Below, piece by piece: positions 1 through 11,188 of a stretch of DNA of 64,000 bases; the first letter of the stretch is position 1; each line of letters opens with the position of its first letter. Source of the DNA: Scenedesmus sp. ARA3 (taxonomy: Eukaryota; Chlorophyta; Chlorophyceae; Sphaeropleales; Scenedesmaceae); the NCBI GenBank assembly GCA_004335835.1, contig RWJK01001292.1, positions 1 to 64,000 on the forward strand, given 5' to 3'. The notes below the pieces were generated by a model, which was not told the origin of the DNA, did not search any database, and saw only the letters and a program-made list of their open reading frames with translations. The translations under genes were made by a program, and so were the position numbers.

Positions 1-259
1 AGCCACGCACTCACCAAGCTCCTGCAGTGCTGCCCTGGCACTCTAGAAGCATTTGGTCAAGCAGAACATCACAAGCCATTGATGCGCAACAACAAACAAA
101 CGCAATGACAGACGCTCACCAAGCAGCTGCAGCGCCGCCCTGGCGCCCTGCTGGAGTCAACTGCTCAAGCCAAGTCTGGCCAGCCTTCCAGAAAACCCCA
201 AAAGCCCACACCAGCAACAGCCACGCACTCACCAAGCTCCTGCAGTGCTGCCCTGGCTC
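1..259 (-). repeat. Copies of the SET exon 2 end with donor sites
   Basis: The end of exon 2 (ARAALQELG then GTGAGT, donor after 233) is repeated downstream in gene orientation, with donors after about 120 and 15. Bases 1-41 and 219-259 are near-identical. The copy at 120 reads ARAALQLLG before GTGAGC. These are donor-side echoes of the same exon whose acceptor side is echoed at 370-860. Confidence 0.75.
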
Positions 260-744
260 CCTGCCACTCGCTGCGAGCCTTGTCGCCAGCAGATGCTGCT
301 GCCTCGCATGCATGTGGCAGCTGCAGCTGCTGTATTGCCTGCTGGGGCCAAGCCATAAGGGTTGTGAAATGGCGGGGAAGCTGCTGCAGATAGGGCTGCC
401 AGAATGAGGCAGGGAATTTGGATGCTTCGTGCAACAGGTGGATTGCGAGAATCTGCAGCGGCAGCGGCAGCAGCAGCAGCAGCAGACATCACATTGTATG
501 ACTTGAAGTGGCGGGGAAGCTGCTGCAGATAGGGGTGCCAGAATGAGGCAGCACCTTTGGATGCCTTGTACAGCAGGTGGATTGCCAGGATCTGCAGTGG
601 CAACAGCCGCAGCAGCAGCAGCAGCAGCAGCAGCAGATAATACAATGTATGACATCAAGTGGCGGGGCAGCTGCTGCAGGTAGGGCTGCCAGAATGAGGC
701 AGCGCCTTTGGATGCCTCGTACAGCAGGTGGATTGCCAGGATCT

Positions 745-800
<56 letters not shown>

Positions 801-1404
801 CATGACTGGATGCTTCGTGCAGTAGGTGTGTTGCCAGGGTCTGCAGTGGAAGGAGCAGCCGCGACGCGGCGGCAGCAGCAGCAGCAGACGTTACAGCATA
901 TAACATGACATGACGCAACATAGAATGAGTGGTGGAACATGGCAGTACAAGCAGAGTCGCTTTGTTGGCACGGCTGTGACTGTGCACCATGCAGGTAGAC
1001 ACTGCTCAAGTCTGTGCAAAGCAAACTGTCAGCATTGTGCTGTCCTCTCAGGGGTCAGCACTGCGAGTACAGGTGAAACTGCTGGGTTTTGTGCTTGGGC
1101 GTGCAGCACTGTAGACAGATGTCAAGCACGTGCATAGCTGCTGGCATGAAAGTCAACGGTTGAACCATCATACCTGGTTGCTGCTGAGTTGGTGGTGCTG
1201 CAGCACCAGGGACAGCTGCACATCCATCCTCGCACTCATGACGCTCATCAGCAGCTGCTGCGGCACGCACATAACCTCTGTGCCTGGTTCTATGTGCTGA
1301 GTGGCAATGACTCCCCTCCAGCCTGCTGCTACAAAGCCTGGCTGTACGCCATGTGAGGTGATGCCGTGCTGCTTGCACCAAGCCAGGAATGCTGCATCAG
1401 CCAT
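1..1404 (-). CDS. SET-domain methyltransferase-like protein (SETD/Rubisco-LSMT type), 5' part, runs off left edge
   Basis: Exon 1 (1404-1174, 77 codons) starts at ATG 1404 and encodes FLAWCKQHGI, a GWRGVIA turn and EVMCVPQQLLMS. This is the usual opening of plant Rubisco-LSMT/SETD proteins (Trp near the start, RG-x-x-A, then the conserved VP/L step). It ends at donor CAG|GTATGA, phase 0. Exon 2 (452-233) carries SFWQPYLQQLP followed by an FTTLMAWPQQA-like segment, matching the family's S-x-W-x-PYL-x-x-LP motif, and ends at donor TTG|GTGAGT. The catalytic NH-x-x and Tyr motifs would lie beyond the window. In this family the enzyme methylates lysines of chloroplast or cytosolic proteins; the substrate here is unknown. 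The intron between the exons holds three truncated copies of the exon 2 start. Family call is fairly sure; exact member is not. Confidence 0.72.
370..860 (-). repeat. Three truncated copies of the SET exon 2 start, each with its acceptor
   Basis: Units of about 145 bp each contain a CTG tract, an AG acceptor and the first part of exon 2. Echo exon starts lie at 591, 742 and 840; the intact one starts at 452. Two echoes encode SFWQPYLQQLP or SFWHPYLQQLP, then run into CTG repeat without a donor. The third breaks off after HLLHEASSH. The intact exon is the most downstream copy in gene orientation. Confidence 0.85.
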
Positions 1405-1953
1405 GCCAGTAGCGGGCTCCGGTGAGTAATTTGCAACTTAAACTAATTGTAGAAGATATGATTGAAGGGTTATGACATGGAGGTGGTAGCCTTGTGTTCA
1501 TTCAACAGTGACAGAAGTGGCGGCAGCAGCAGCGCGGCCCAAAAGGTGGTGAATCACAACTGCTCTGGTGTGTTGCATGCCTGTGATACAACAAGAAGAT
1601 GCTGGCCTAATTGTGACTGCCAGAATGAGCGTGAGTGCCTTGCGTGATCACTAGGCTCAGCACTGTGTCGTGACAGGTGGCCTGTAACCTTGCTGTAACA
1701 GTCAGTTTGGGTGACGATGACGAGCCGATTGCTGCCTGCTGAATAGTAGTTTCAATCAGATGTCATAGCATGCAAAGCACTGGATTCGAGGCTTTCGTTT
1801 GGCGTGTGCTTTGAATGTATGTGCTTAGAAGCCCTAGAGATAGTTTGCTGCTTTTGCCGTCCGCGAGTGAGGCCGATCAGTGACAGTAGCGTTTTGCGTT
1901 AGTCTACACTGCATCTCGACTGCTTTAGGCGCGGCCTAGGCCAGGAGCCAGCC
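1405..1953. promoter_or_regulatory. Shared upstream region of divergent SET-domain and CBP20 genes
   Basis: About 550 bp separate the two divergent start codons (ATG 1404 on minus, ATG 1954 on plus). No convincing ORF is present. The position implies a bidirectional promoter; I see no clear TATA box. Confidence 0.5.
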
Positions 1954-4900
1954 ATGGCTAAGCTAATGAAGGTGAGCAGCAGCAGCAGCACAGCAGCTGT
2001 CAAGCAGCGGCAGCAGTGCAGGAGCAGCACAGCAGCCAGCCAACTGAGAAAGCGTCAGAAACAGCTGCAAGTGTTTGCATCTGGGTGCTAGATTTAAGAG
2101 GCAGCAGGCACCCCCAGCTAGTTCAAAGCAGCTGCTGCACCTGCTTCAAACAGCACGTGTTGCAGTCTGCCTCTTTGTGCTCAGCATGTGAGACGGTAGC
2201 AACAAGCACGGATGTTTTCAGCCGTCACGATTGCAGAGCTGCAGCGTCATGCAGCATCGCAAAAACTGCAGCAGCACAGCAGCAGCAGCAGCAGCAGCAG
2301 TGACGCCGCCCGCGTTGCTCACTTTCCTGCTGGCTCATCACCACCCGTGCTTCCTGCAGATGCTGCAGCCGCTGCAGTCGGAGTATGTAGACCGGCGCTT
2401 CGATGGAACCAAGGTGCGCCAGGCAGATACAGCAGCAGCAGCAGCGGCGGCAGCAGCAGGAGTGCGGCTGGTCAGTTGCATGTGGTCTCTGGAGAGTCTG
2501 GGCAGAGTACAGCAACTGCTGTGGCAGCTGTCGGCCATCCCGTGCAGCCCTTGATTCCATCACTGGGAGCACTGCACATCATTAGTACCTAGTAAGCACT
2601 GTATGTGCGGCACACATTGTGTTTTTTGCTGATAACATATGTGATATGCATGTGCTGCATCTGCTGCCTGCAGGACGAGTTCTTTGAGCAGCTGGGCACC
2701 TCTGCGGTTACCTTTGCATGTGCAGTGCAAGGCATTCAGCACGCTAAAATGCCTGTGTGTGCCTGTGTGTGCCTGTGTGTGCCTGTGCATGCTGTGCAGG
2801 ATGAGTACTTTGAGCAGCTGGACAAGTCAAGCACGCTGTACATAGGCAACCTCTCCTTCTACACCAGCGAAGACCAGGTGAGCGTAATGCAGATAATGTT
2901 GAGGATGCGGCTGCCACAGCCAATGCGGTGATGCAGCAGCAGCAGCAGCAGCAGCTGCAGCAGCCATGGCTGCCAGCCGCAGCAGCAACCATGTACATAG
3001 GCAACCTATTCTTCTACACCAGCGAAGACCAGGTGTGACTGCTGATACAGATGATGAAGTTGATGCAGATGACGGCTCAGCGGCTATCACCGCAATGGTA
3101 GTGATCATCCAGCCACAGCAGCAACGGCATTGGCGGTGCTGGAGAGGCAGGGCGCAGCAGCAGCAACAACCCTGCGCCGCCCAAAGAGGGACGATGCCAG
3201 CAGCAGCAGCCGCAGTAGCAGCATCTGCATCAGCAGCAATTGCTGGTCAATCTGTACTGCTGTTCTGCTGCCCCACCATGGCATTGTATCACCACACTGC
3301 TGTGCTGCTGCGTCACCATGCCACTGCACTGCCACATTGTACCGCTGCTGCAACACTGTGTTGTACTGCCTATGTACCACCGTACTGCTTATGTACCACC
3401 TCACTGTTGTACTGCGGTGCTGCTGCAGATCTACGAGCTGTTCTCCAAGGTTGGCATGGTGCAGCGCGTGATCATGTGCTGCTGCGCTGTTGCTCCACCA
3501 TACTGTTGTACTGCCAATTTACTGTCAATGTACTGCCCTTGCAGATCGACGAGCTGTTCTTCAAGTTTGACGTGGTGCAGCGTGTGATCATGTGCTGAGG
3601 TGCTGCCAATTTACTGCCAATGTTCTGCCAATATACGGCTGCTGCAGATCTATGAGCTGTTCTCCAAGGTTGGTGTGGTGCAGCGTGTGATCATGGGGCT
3701 GGACCGCAACACAAAGACGCCCTGCGGCTTCTGCTTTGTCATGTACCACACGCGAGAGGGAGCGCAGGCGGCAGTCAAGTACCTCAACGGCACGCGGCTG
3801 GACAACAGGTAGGCCTGCTTGATCGTGTTCGAATGTCTGGCCATGCGCAGACTTTTATGGAACAGCCATCGGCTCACACAGCAATGCTAGCGGCAACTCT
3901 GTTTTGTTCCAGTTGCCGCTGCTTTGATGACGTCCTGCTGCAGTTTCTTCTTCGCCAGCTTGATGCATTGTCTGGTTTATGTGTGTGTATGCGCTTTTGC
4001 GCTGCAGGCAGCTGCGCGTGGACATCGATTACAGCTGCAAAATAACCTAATCCAGTTTTGTGCAATCTACTCCTGACTGAATTGTGTGTGCATTGTTGCG
4101 CTGCAGGCAGCTGCGTGTGGACATCGACTTTGCGTCTTTGCGTCAGCTCAACGTGACCAATGAGTCCCATGCCTTTGTGTGTGTACATTGTTGCGCTGCA
4201 GGCAGCTGCGTGTGGACATCGACTACGGCTTTGAGGTTGTTGCACAGGCTTTGTGCAGCAGCCGTTGAAGGCATACTTCTGCTTTGACAGACCCAATGCG
4301 ATGACAATATGGTGTATGTGTCCTGGTGTCATGTGTTGGCTATGCCTGACAGATATTGTTTTATGTTTTTGCGCTGCAGGCAGCTGCGTGTGGACATCGA
4401 CTACGGCTTTGAGGAGGGCCGCCAGTTTGGGCGGGGGCGCAGCGGAGGCCAGGTGCGGCACGCAGCAGCAGCAGCAGCAGCAGCAGCTATTGACACAGCA
4501 GCGGGAAGCTCAGCTGCATGTCATGCAGTTTGCAGAATGCGTGGTTGCGTGTTGTGTTCCACCGCTTGCTGACCTGTCTGTTGAATTGATGGTTCGTTCC
4601 TGGCTCCCTTCAAAAACTCAAACGGAGTTGCATTTCCTGCACAAATACTGTTCATCTGCAGGTGCGCGACGAGTTTCGCACTGATTTTGACGCCGAGCGC
4701 GGCGGCTACGGCCGTGTGGTGGCGCAGCAGATCGCTGCCAGCCAGCTCACCATGTGGCAAGAAGTGCAGGCAGGCGCAGGCATGGGCGCTGCTGCACTTC
4801 TCGGGGCCCCTGGAGCCGCAGTCTTCTTCAATCAGCAGCAGCGCGGCGCGCGGCAGCGGCAGCAGCAGGGTGTGGACGCGCAGAATGCGGACGCGCAGCA

Positions 4901-5249
4901 GCAGCAGGAAGAGGAGCAGGAAGAGCAGGTGGTGTTGAATCCGAAGTTGAGGGGGCGGGGTGCTGAGCAGGAGGAGGAGGAGGATTGGGAGCAGCAGCAG
5001 GCTGCCAGGCGGAAGCGGGCACGGCTGCAGGAGGCAGCAGGGGAAGGTGATGCAGCAGCAGCAGCAGTGGGTGACCAGCAGCAGCAGCAGCAGGAAGAGG
5101 AAGAGGATGGTGGGGAGGGTGCTGCTGAAGTAGGGGATGAGGCAGGAGAGCAAGAGGGTGATGATGATGGAGAGGGTGATGAAGCAGCATTAGCAGATGA
5201 AGAGGAGGAGGAGGAGGAAGAGCAAGCAGACGATATGGGGGAGGATTGA
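1954..5249 (+). CDS. CBP20: Nuclear cap-binding protein subunit 2 (CBP20)
   Basis: Small subunit of the nuclear cap-binding complex; binds the m7G cap of Pol II transcripts together with CBP80. Six exons join in phase: 1954-1971, 2360-2413, 2800-2877, 3648-3808, 4380-4452 and 4662-5249, about 322 aa. ATG 1954 has a good context (GCCATGG). SEYVDRRF carries the first cap-stacking Tyr; RNP2 is [10 protein letters not shown], with the second cap-stacking Tyr at its end; RNP1 is CGFCFVMY. Then come [23 protein letters not shown] and [10 protein letters not shown], all CBP20 hallmarks. The C-terminal tail (about 170 aa) is Gln/Glu/Asp-rich with an RRKRAR stretch that could be a nuclear localisation signal; it is longer than in the land-plant proteins I know. 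Exons 3, 4 and 5 have truncated extra copies in the introns. Identity is near certain. Confidence 0.95.
2674..3032 (+). repeat. Two partial copies of CBP20 exon 3 flanking the real exon
   Basis: Upstream, CTGCAG at 2668-2673 is followed by a copy of the exon 3 start ([10 protein letters not shown], about 2674-2707). Downstream, 2989-3032 repeats the exon 3 end ([14 protein letters not shown]) with a donor GTGTGA. The intact exon is 2800-2877, so this exon has both an acceptor echo and a donor echo. Confidence 0.85.
2751..2788 (+). repeat. 10-bp microsatellite (GCCTGTGTGT)
   Basis: Three perfect GCCTGTGTGT units plus a partial fourth lie just upstream of the acceptor of CBP20 exon 3 and form its pyrimidine/GT-rich intron end. 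Confidence 0.9.
3429..3592 (+). repeat. Two truncated copies of CBP20 exon 4 start
   Basis: Copies begin after GCAG at 3429 and 3545 and encode [16 protein letters not shown] and [16 protein letters not shown]. Each then diverges into TGCTG-rich intron exactly where the intact exon (3648-3808) continues into [12 protein letters not shown]. No donor follows either copy. Confidence 0.9.
4008..4235 (+). repeat. Three truncated copies of CBP20 exon 5 start
   Basis: GCGCTGCAG acceptors are followed by GCAGCTGCGTGTGGACATCG-like sequence at 4008, 4107 and 4202, before the intact exon at 4380. Copy lengths differ: the third reaches YGFE before diverging. The intron just upstream of each acceptor (TTTTGCGCTGCAG or TTGTTGCGCTGCAG) is copied too. 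Four near-equal acceptors therefore compete for one exon. Confidence 0.92.
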
Positions 5250-7242
5250 TGACAGGGGCTGTGGGTAGTTTGTTGCGGGGTGTTTGATCTGGGCTGCATG
5301 TGCTGGCATCGTGTGCGCCGAGCAGTGCATGCCACTGTGAGATCTGCTGAAAGTGATATGTGCATGCGGTTTCACTGGTGTAGCGCGGCATGCCTTTTCA
5401 TTAGCCATACCCCGCAGTCGAGCGAACCTGATTGCCGGCGGCATACGTGTACGGCATGCCACGGCACACCCTGCGATAGGCATTCATGCCATGGCTGCTG
5501 GATGTCTGCTGCTTTCGAGCCGGCTGGGCATGCCCTGCCCTGAGCAGGGCTTGCAAAATTTGGTGTCGAACTTGAGTCAGATCGGCCCCATTACGGTAAT
5601 GACAGGGTTCAATATTCATTGGATCTTGAAGTGTCCTGCCTGAGCGCTGCTGTTCTGGCTTGATTGGCAAGCTTGAATACTGATCCGGGCTGATCCAGTT
5701 CCGAGTTTGGTGAGCCAAACCCAGACACAGCTGCAGCCAGCAGTGACACCAGCTTGATACTGAAACATCCGTCTTGTCTCTCTACACTACTGAACAAGGG
5801 CAGGGCAAGAATTACAACTGTTGCGCTTTAAGAACTTGCACAGCCACAAAGTGTGACCTGGCACCCACACGGGTGCGCATGCGTTGGCATACACATGTAA
5901 GCATGCATATGCTGTCAATTGAAGGCAGCAAATGCTATGCAATAACAACACACATTCGGGACTGCAACCTATCAAAAACTAGACCAGCGAGCCGATACGG
6001 CGCTCATGGGGTGATTGAAAATCAGTTTGTGGCACAAAGCACCAGCCAGGTAGGCAGGCCTCTGCTGGCCACCCGTGCAGCTGCAGAAGCCATTAGTACC
6101 TGGAACACACCACAGGATTTTAGATACGACATATATAAGTCAAACAACCCAGCTGAGCATTGGGGTCCTGGCAGTGGCACAGGGGTTTAGCAACCTAACC
6201 TGCAGCAGGATGAGCCCGCAGCAGCAGCTGCCAGCCAAAGCTGCCCTCAACAAGCTTTGGACAAACCAGAGCATTGTGTGACCTGTGGACCTTGCTTTGC
6301 AAACTTCCTATATCCATACATGTGGACAAGCAGCCACAGTAGGACGTACATGCGTTTGATGAATTAGACACACGCAAACAATCCGGCCGGGCGACGTCAA
6401 GAGCGGCAAGCAGCAAGGCTTGCGCACAAAAAGCAGCCGCAGCAGTGCTGTCTTGCATGCAGCAGCGCTGCTTGTAGCGACGCCACAAGACCAGCATGCT
6501 GTGAAGGTGCAGCAGCAGCAGCACAAAATCTTGTATGGAGGCTGTCATGCACACTGAGCGGCAAGGACGCAACACAAAGAACAAACTGTGCAAACATCAA
6601 CAGCTGGGTGCAAACGTGTGGCTCCTGTCAAGCTGCTGAGTAGTTTTGGAGATCGGATCCAACCATGATGCTGAGACACGGGTTGTTTGCAGGCAACTAC
6701 ATCCGGCCGTCCTTTGCGTGGTCGACATGTGATATGAAGGCCCAACAAGCTATCTTGGTGGTCCTAACCAAGCCTGCTGCTATGCACGCAGTGCACATGA
6801 TGAAACACAAGATGACAATTGCATGCATGTGAACACAGGCACGCTGGTTTGCCGCATCAGCTGCCCGCTGGTGCACAACAGCAGCTCCAGCCATGCGTTG
6901 TGTTGATAAAACAGGTAGAACACAGGCGCCTGCATGACGACAGAAGCCACACAAGCATACGCTCCACACACTACAGCAAAGCACGCAGCTTGTCGCAGCA
7001 GTCGCTGGCTGCACAACCTGCACACCACCTTAGCCGTGCACTGCTGGCCATACGCCTGCACACAACAGCCAACAACGGCCACCAGCTGCAACACACTCCT
7101 TCAGCAAGCAACAGACAGCACTGAACAGTCAGCATCACTCAGCACCAGCAACTCAGCTGAGCTACACTTGGTGCTCGACTGGCATCATCACACCACCAAT
7201 CCAGCCGTAGCAGTAACGCCATCTACCCGGCGATGAGCTGAG
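5250..7242. other. Intergenic region between convergent CBP20 and AP2 genes
   Basis: This 2 kb must contain the 3' ends of two convergent genes. It has only short ORFs with no recognisable domain, and no RNA gene that I can see. Confidence 0.5.
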
Positions 7243-7810
7243 CTAAACGTCCTGCTCGCCCTTCACAGCTGGAGCAAAAGCGTCCACAGTGACTGCACCC
7301 TCACTGCCAGCCGCTGCACCATTCTGCTGCCGGCCGCCATGCATCGCCCCTCCCATTGATGCGTCTTCGCCCCCAGCAGCAGGTGCTGCTGCTGCTGCTG
7401 CTGCTGCTGCCTCCGCTGCTGTAGCTGGATCCATAACCATGTCCTGCTGCGGCACTGGCAGCACTCCTGCACCATGCTGCTGCTGCTGCTGCCAATCATT
7501 TGCAGCCGCAGCTGCTGGCACACCTGATCCACTACCAATCACTGCTGTTTGCAGCGCTGCTGGCCCATCTGCATCAGAAGTAATGGTGCGGCCAGCAGCC
7601 CATCCCCCAGGTGCCCGCTGCAGCTGTGCTGCTGCAGCATCTGTCAGCGTTCCTGCTGCCCCTGTCGTCACAGTGCGCGCATTTGCATTTGCAGCCCAAC
7701 TGCCATTGCCGCTGCCGCTGCCCGCAAGCATGTCAGCAGCAGCACGCTTGCCAAGCAGTGATGCAGCAGCACCTGCTGCCTCGCTACTGCTGCTCACACG
7801 CCTAGCACCC

Positions 7811-7846
<36 letters not shown>

Positions 7847-8746
7847 CTTGATGCAAGATCTCTTAGCTCCTGCTGTACCTCCCCAATCAGCTGCTGCAGC
7901 ACTTGTGCCTGGCCCCGTGAGTCCTGCTGGCCAGCACGCCGCAGCAGCAGCCGCTGCAGCGCCCGGCCCAGCGGTGGAAGCTTAGCACCTGCTGCAGCAG
8001 CGTCACCACCACCTGCTGCTGCTGCTGCTGATGGTGCAGCAGAAGTGATAGGGACAATGTCAAGCTGGTGATCTGCCAGGGCAGCAGCAGCTGCTGGTAG
8101 ATCTGTAGGGTCAACGTCCATCTCTGCAGCAGCGCCAGTGTGCCTGTGGCAGCTGCTGCTTGGCCGCCCAGCTGGCCTTGCAGCAGCTGCAGCAGCGCAG
8201 CATCGAGCTTCGGGGCATTGCCTGTCCCTTTCCCTGCTGCTGCTGGCGGCACTTCTGCTGCTGCTGCTGCACTGCTGGCATCGGCTGCGCTGCGGTTGGC
8301 AGCAAGCACTGCTGCAAGCGCCTGCTGCACTGTCTGCACAGGTGCTGCTGCTGCTGCTGCTGCTGCTGATGTCGGCGGATGCCATTCCCTGAAGCTGAGG
8401 TGATTCTCCAAATACTCCTCATCATCATTGTCATTGTCACCCTGCTGCTGCTGCTGCTGCTGTAGCTCCTCAGCAGATCCAGTAGGCAGCAAGCCACCAG
8501 GCATCTCGTACCCTCCCCCAGCAGTAGCAGCAGCAGCAGCAGCAGGCATGAACGGCGAAGCGTCCGTCACATGCTGCCCGCCCGCACTGCCGCCAATGCT
8601 GGTGCTGCTGTTGGTCCTGCTAATGCTGCTGCCACCTGCATCATAATTGCCGTGGCGGCTGCTGTGTTTGTTGCGCTTGGAAGAGGGCTCAGCTACAGCC
8701 TCATCTTCTGCTGCAGCATCCTCCTCTTCATCCTGCTGCCAACCAC

Positions 8747-8777
<31 letters not shown>

Positions 8778-9655
8778 AGCATGCGATTGATAATCCACCC
8801 TGTTGAAATCTGGCAAGCCTGGTATAGCTGCATGGCTTGCCCCTGCTCCCTGCACCGCCTGCAACAGCTTTGCCACTAGAGAATGCACCTCCTCATTCAA
8901 ACCACTACGCACCTCAGCAAGCCCCTGCTGCTGCTGCTCTTCCCGCTCCTCCTCCTGCTGCTGCTGCTGCTGCTGCTGCTGATGTGCAAGCTCCTGCTTT
9001 GGCAGCAGGTGCGGCAGCCGCAGCAACTGCTGCTGCTGCTGCTGGCCAGATCCTGCTGCCCCTGACGGCTGCTGCAGCTGCTGTCCTCCGCTTGATCCTC
9101 CGATGCCGAGTGCAGGAGCAGACAGCCTGTTGTTTCCACCTAGCACAGCCGCAAGCTTTGCCAGTAGCGGCTGGAATGCACTGGCCGCATCCACTGCTGC
9201 TGCTGGTGCTGCTGCTGGTGCTGCTGCGCCGCCGCCTGCAGCAGCAGAGTAGCCAGCAGCAGGCATCCAGCCGCGCCGCGCCCTGCTGCTGCTTTTGCGG
9301 AAAGTCAAACCTCCAGGGTTGACCACGTTTGACTTTCCGTCCCAGCCAGCATAGTCAGCAGAAGGTGCCCTGCCAAAACCGCCACTGCCACGGCTGCCTA
9401 ACGGCCTCCCAATTGATCTGTACCTCAAACCACCTGCTGCTGCTGCTGCCGGAGCTGATGCTGCTGCTGCTGCTGCTGTTGAAAATGGAGTGGTGGATGC
9501 CCCAAAGGGTCTGTTAGCAGCAGTAGGGCTGCCCGGGAGCATTGCCAACAAGGACGATAGCTGCTGCCCTGCCCCTGCCCCTGCTGCTGTAGCAGCAGCA
9601 GGATCCTGAGGTGCTGCAGCCAGCAGCGCTCCACTGATCTGGAGAGATCCTGGAA

Positions 9656-9701
<46 letters not shown>

Positions 9702-9836
9702 AGGAGCTGGTGTCTTGGGTACTATGCTGAGTTCCAGTCCAGCTTGATCCAGCAGCGCAGTCAGTGTGGAGAGGCCTGCAGGGCCCGCTTTGGCAGCAGT
9801 TGTGAGCAGCTGCAGCGCCGGCAGCCGCTTGGGTGC

Positions 9837-9870
<34 letters not shown>

Positions 9871-10585
9871 GGGCCCTGCAGCAGGGCTGCCAGCAGCTCC
9901 GCAGGTCCTGCAGGTGCTGCTGCTGCTGCTGGCTGCACAGGGGAATGCCCTGCTGCATGGTGGTGGGTGTATGGGGCATGAAGGCCTAGCTCTGCTGCTG
10001 CTGCTGCCGCAGGCTGTGAGTATGGTGCATTGTCAGCACCCGCGCGGGCGCTGAGCTTGGCAGCTAGAGCAGCAATGAGGTCGGCGCGTGTGCTGCCGCT
10101 GCCACCGGCTGCTGCTGCTGCTGCTGCTGCTGCTGGAGTTTGTGCCGGCATGGTTGGCATTGGCTGGTTGAAGCTGCCAAAATAGCCTGCTGTTGGAAGC
10201 TGGTTGGTCCCATAGTCACCCTGCTGCTGCTGCTGCTGCATCATCTGCTGCAGCAGTGCTGGCAGACTGTTAGGCAGGGCACCGCTACCGCTACCGCTGT
10301 GCGCCAAGACATCCTGCTGCTGCTGCTGCTGCTGCTGCATGGGAAGCTCTGGCAGCTGCAGCAGCCGAGCAGCAACAGCAGCAAGGCCTGCGTTGTCGCT
10401 GCTGCTGCCACCCCTGCCCATTTTTGCTGCCAGCAGACTCATCAGCTGCTGCTGCGCCATGCTTGGCTGCATGCTGCTGCCTTGTACTCCTGCTGCTGCT
10501 GCTGCTGGCATTGCAGGGCCCCCAGGCATACTGTAGGAAGAAGTGCTGCCTGGCATGTAACCGCCACCCCACTGCTGCTCTGTCC

Positions 10586-10617
<32 letters not shown>

Positions 10618-10844
10618 ATTGGACTTTGCAGGAATGGTGGCGGCCGCGGGTGCGATCCATGCTGCAGAAGCTCATACGCATTACCACCCCCACCCCCACC
10701 ATCACCACCACCAGCAGCACCACTGCCACCTCCACCTGCTGCTGCTGCTGCCCCTGTCCCTGCATTCGACTTACTAATGAACCTCCCCTGAGCATCACGT
10801 GCCAACTGCCTACCCCTAGCATGCCCGCCCCTACCACCTCCATT

Positions 10845-10876
<32 letters not shown>

Positions 10877-11151
10877 TGCCGCTGCTGCGGCCGCCCCTGC
10901 TGCTGCCAGGCCACCATGCGGGCCCTCCCTCACCCTGCCCTACCTTCCCCTGCCGGCCGCCCCTGCTGCCCCTGCCCCTGCCCCTGCTGCGGCGGCTGCC
11001 GCTGCCGTAGCTGCTGCTGTGGTACTGCTGCCCGTATGCATTGCCTTCCTCCTCATCCTCGCCACCTTCGTCACCATCATCAAATGCATCATAGCCGCGC
11101 TGCTGCTGCTGCTGCTGCTGCTGCCCACCATGCTTCCTCTTGCGCCGCCGC

Positions 11152-11188
<37 letters not shown>

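Noticed and set aside
116..1024. Long minus-strand ORF rich in Leu/Cys
   Set aside because: It is an out-of-frame reading through CTG tracts and SET exon copies.
7289..8071. Long plus-strand ORFs opposite the AP2 gene
   Set aside because: CAG/CTG tracts are open on both strands. The minus strand has coherent composition, splice phase and a domain.
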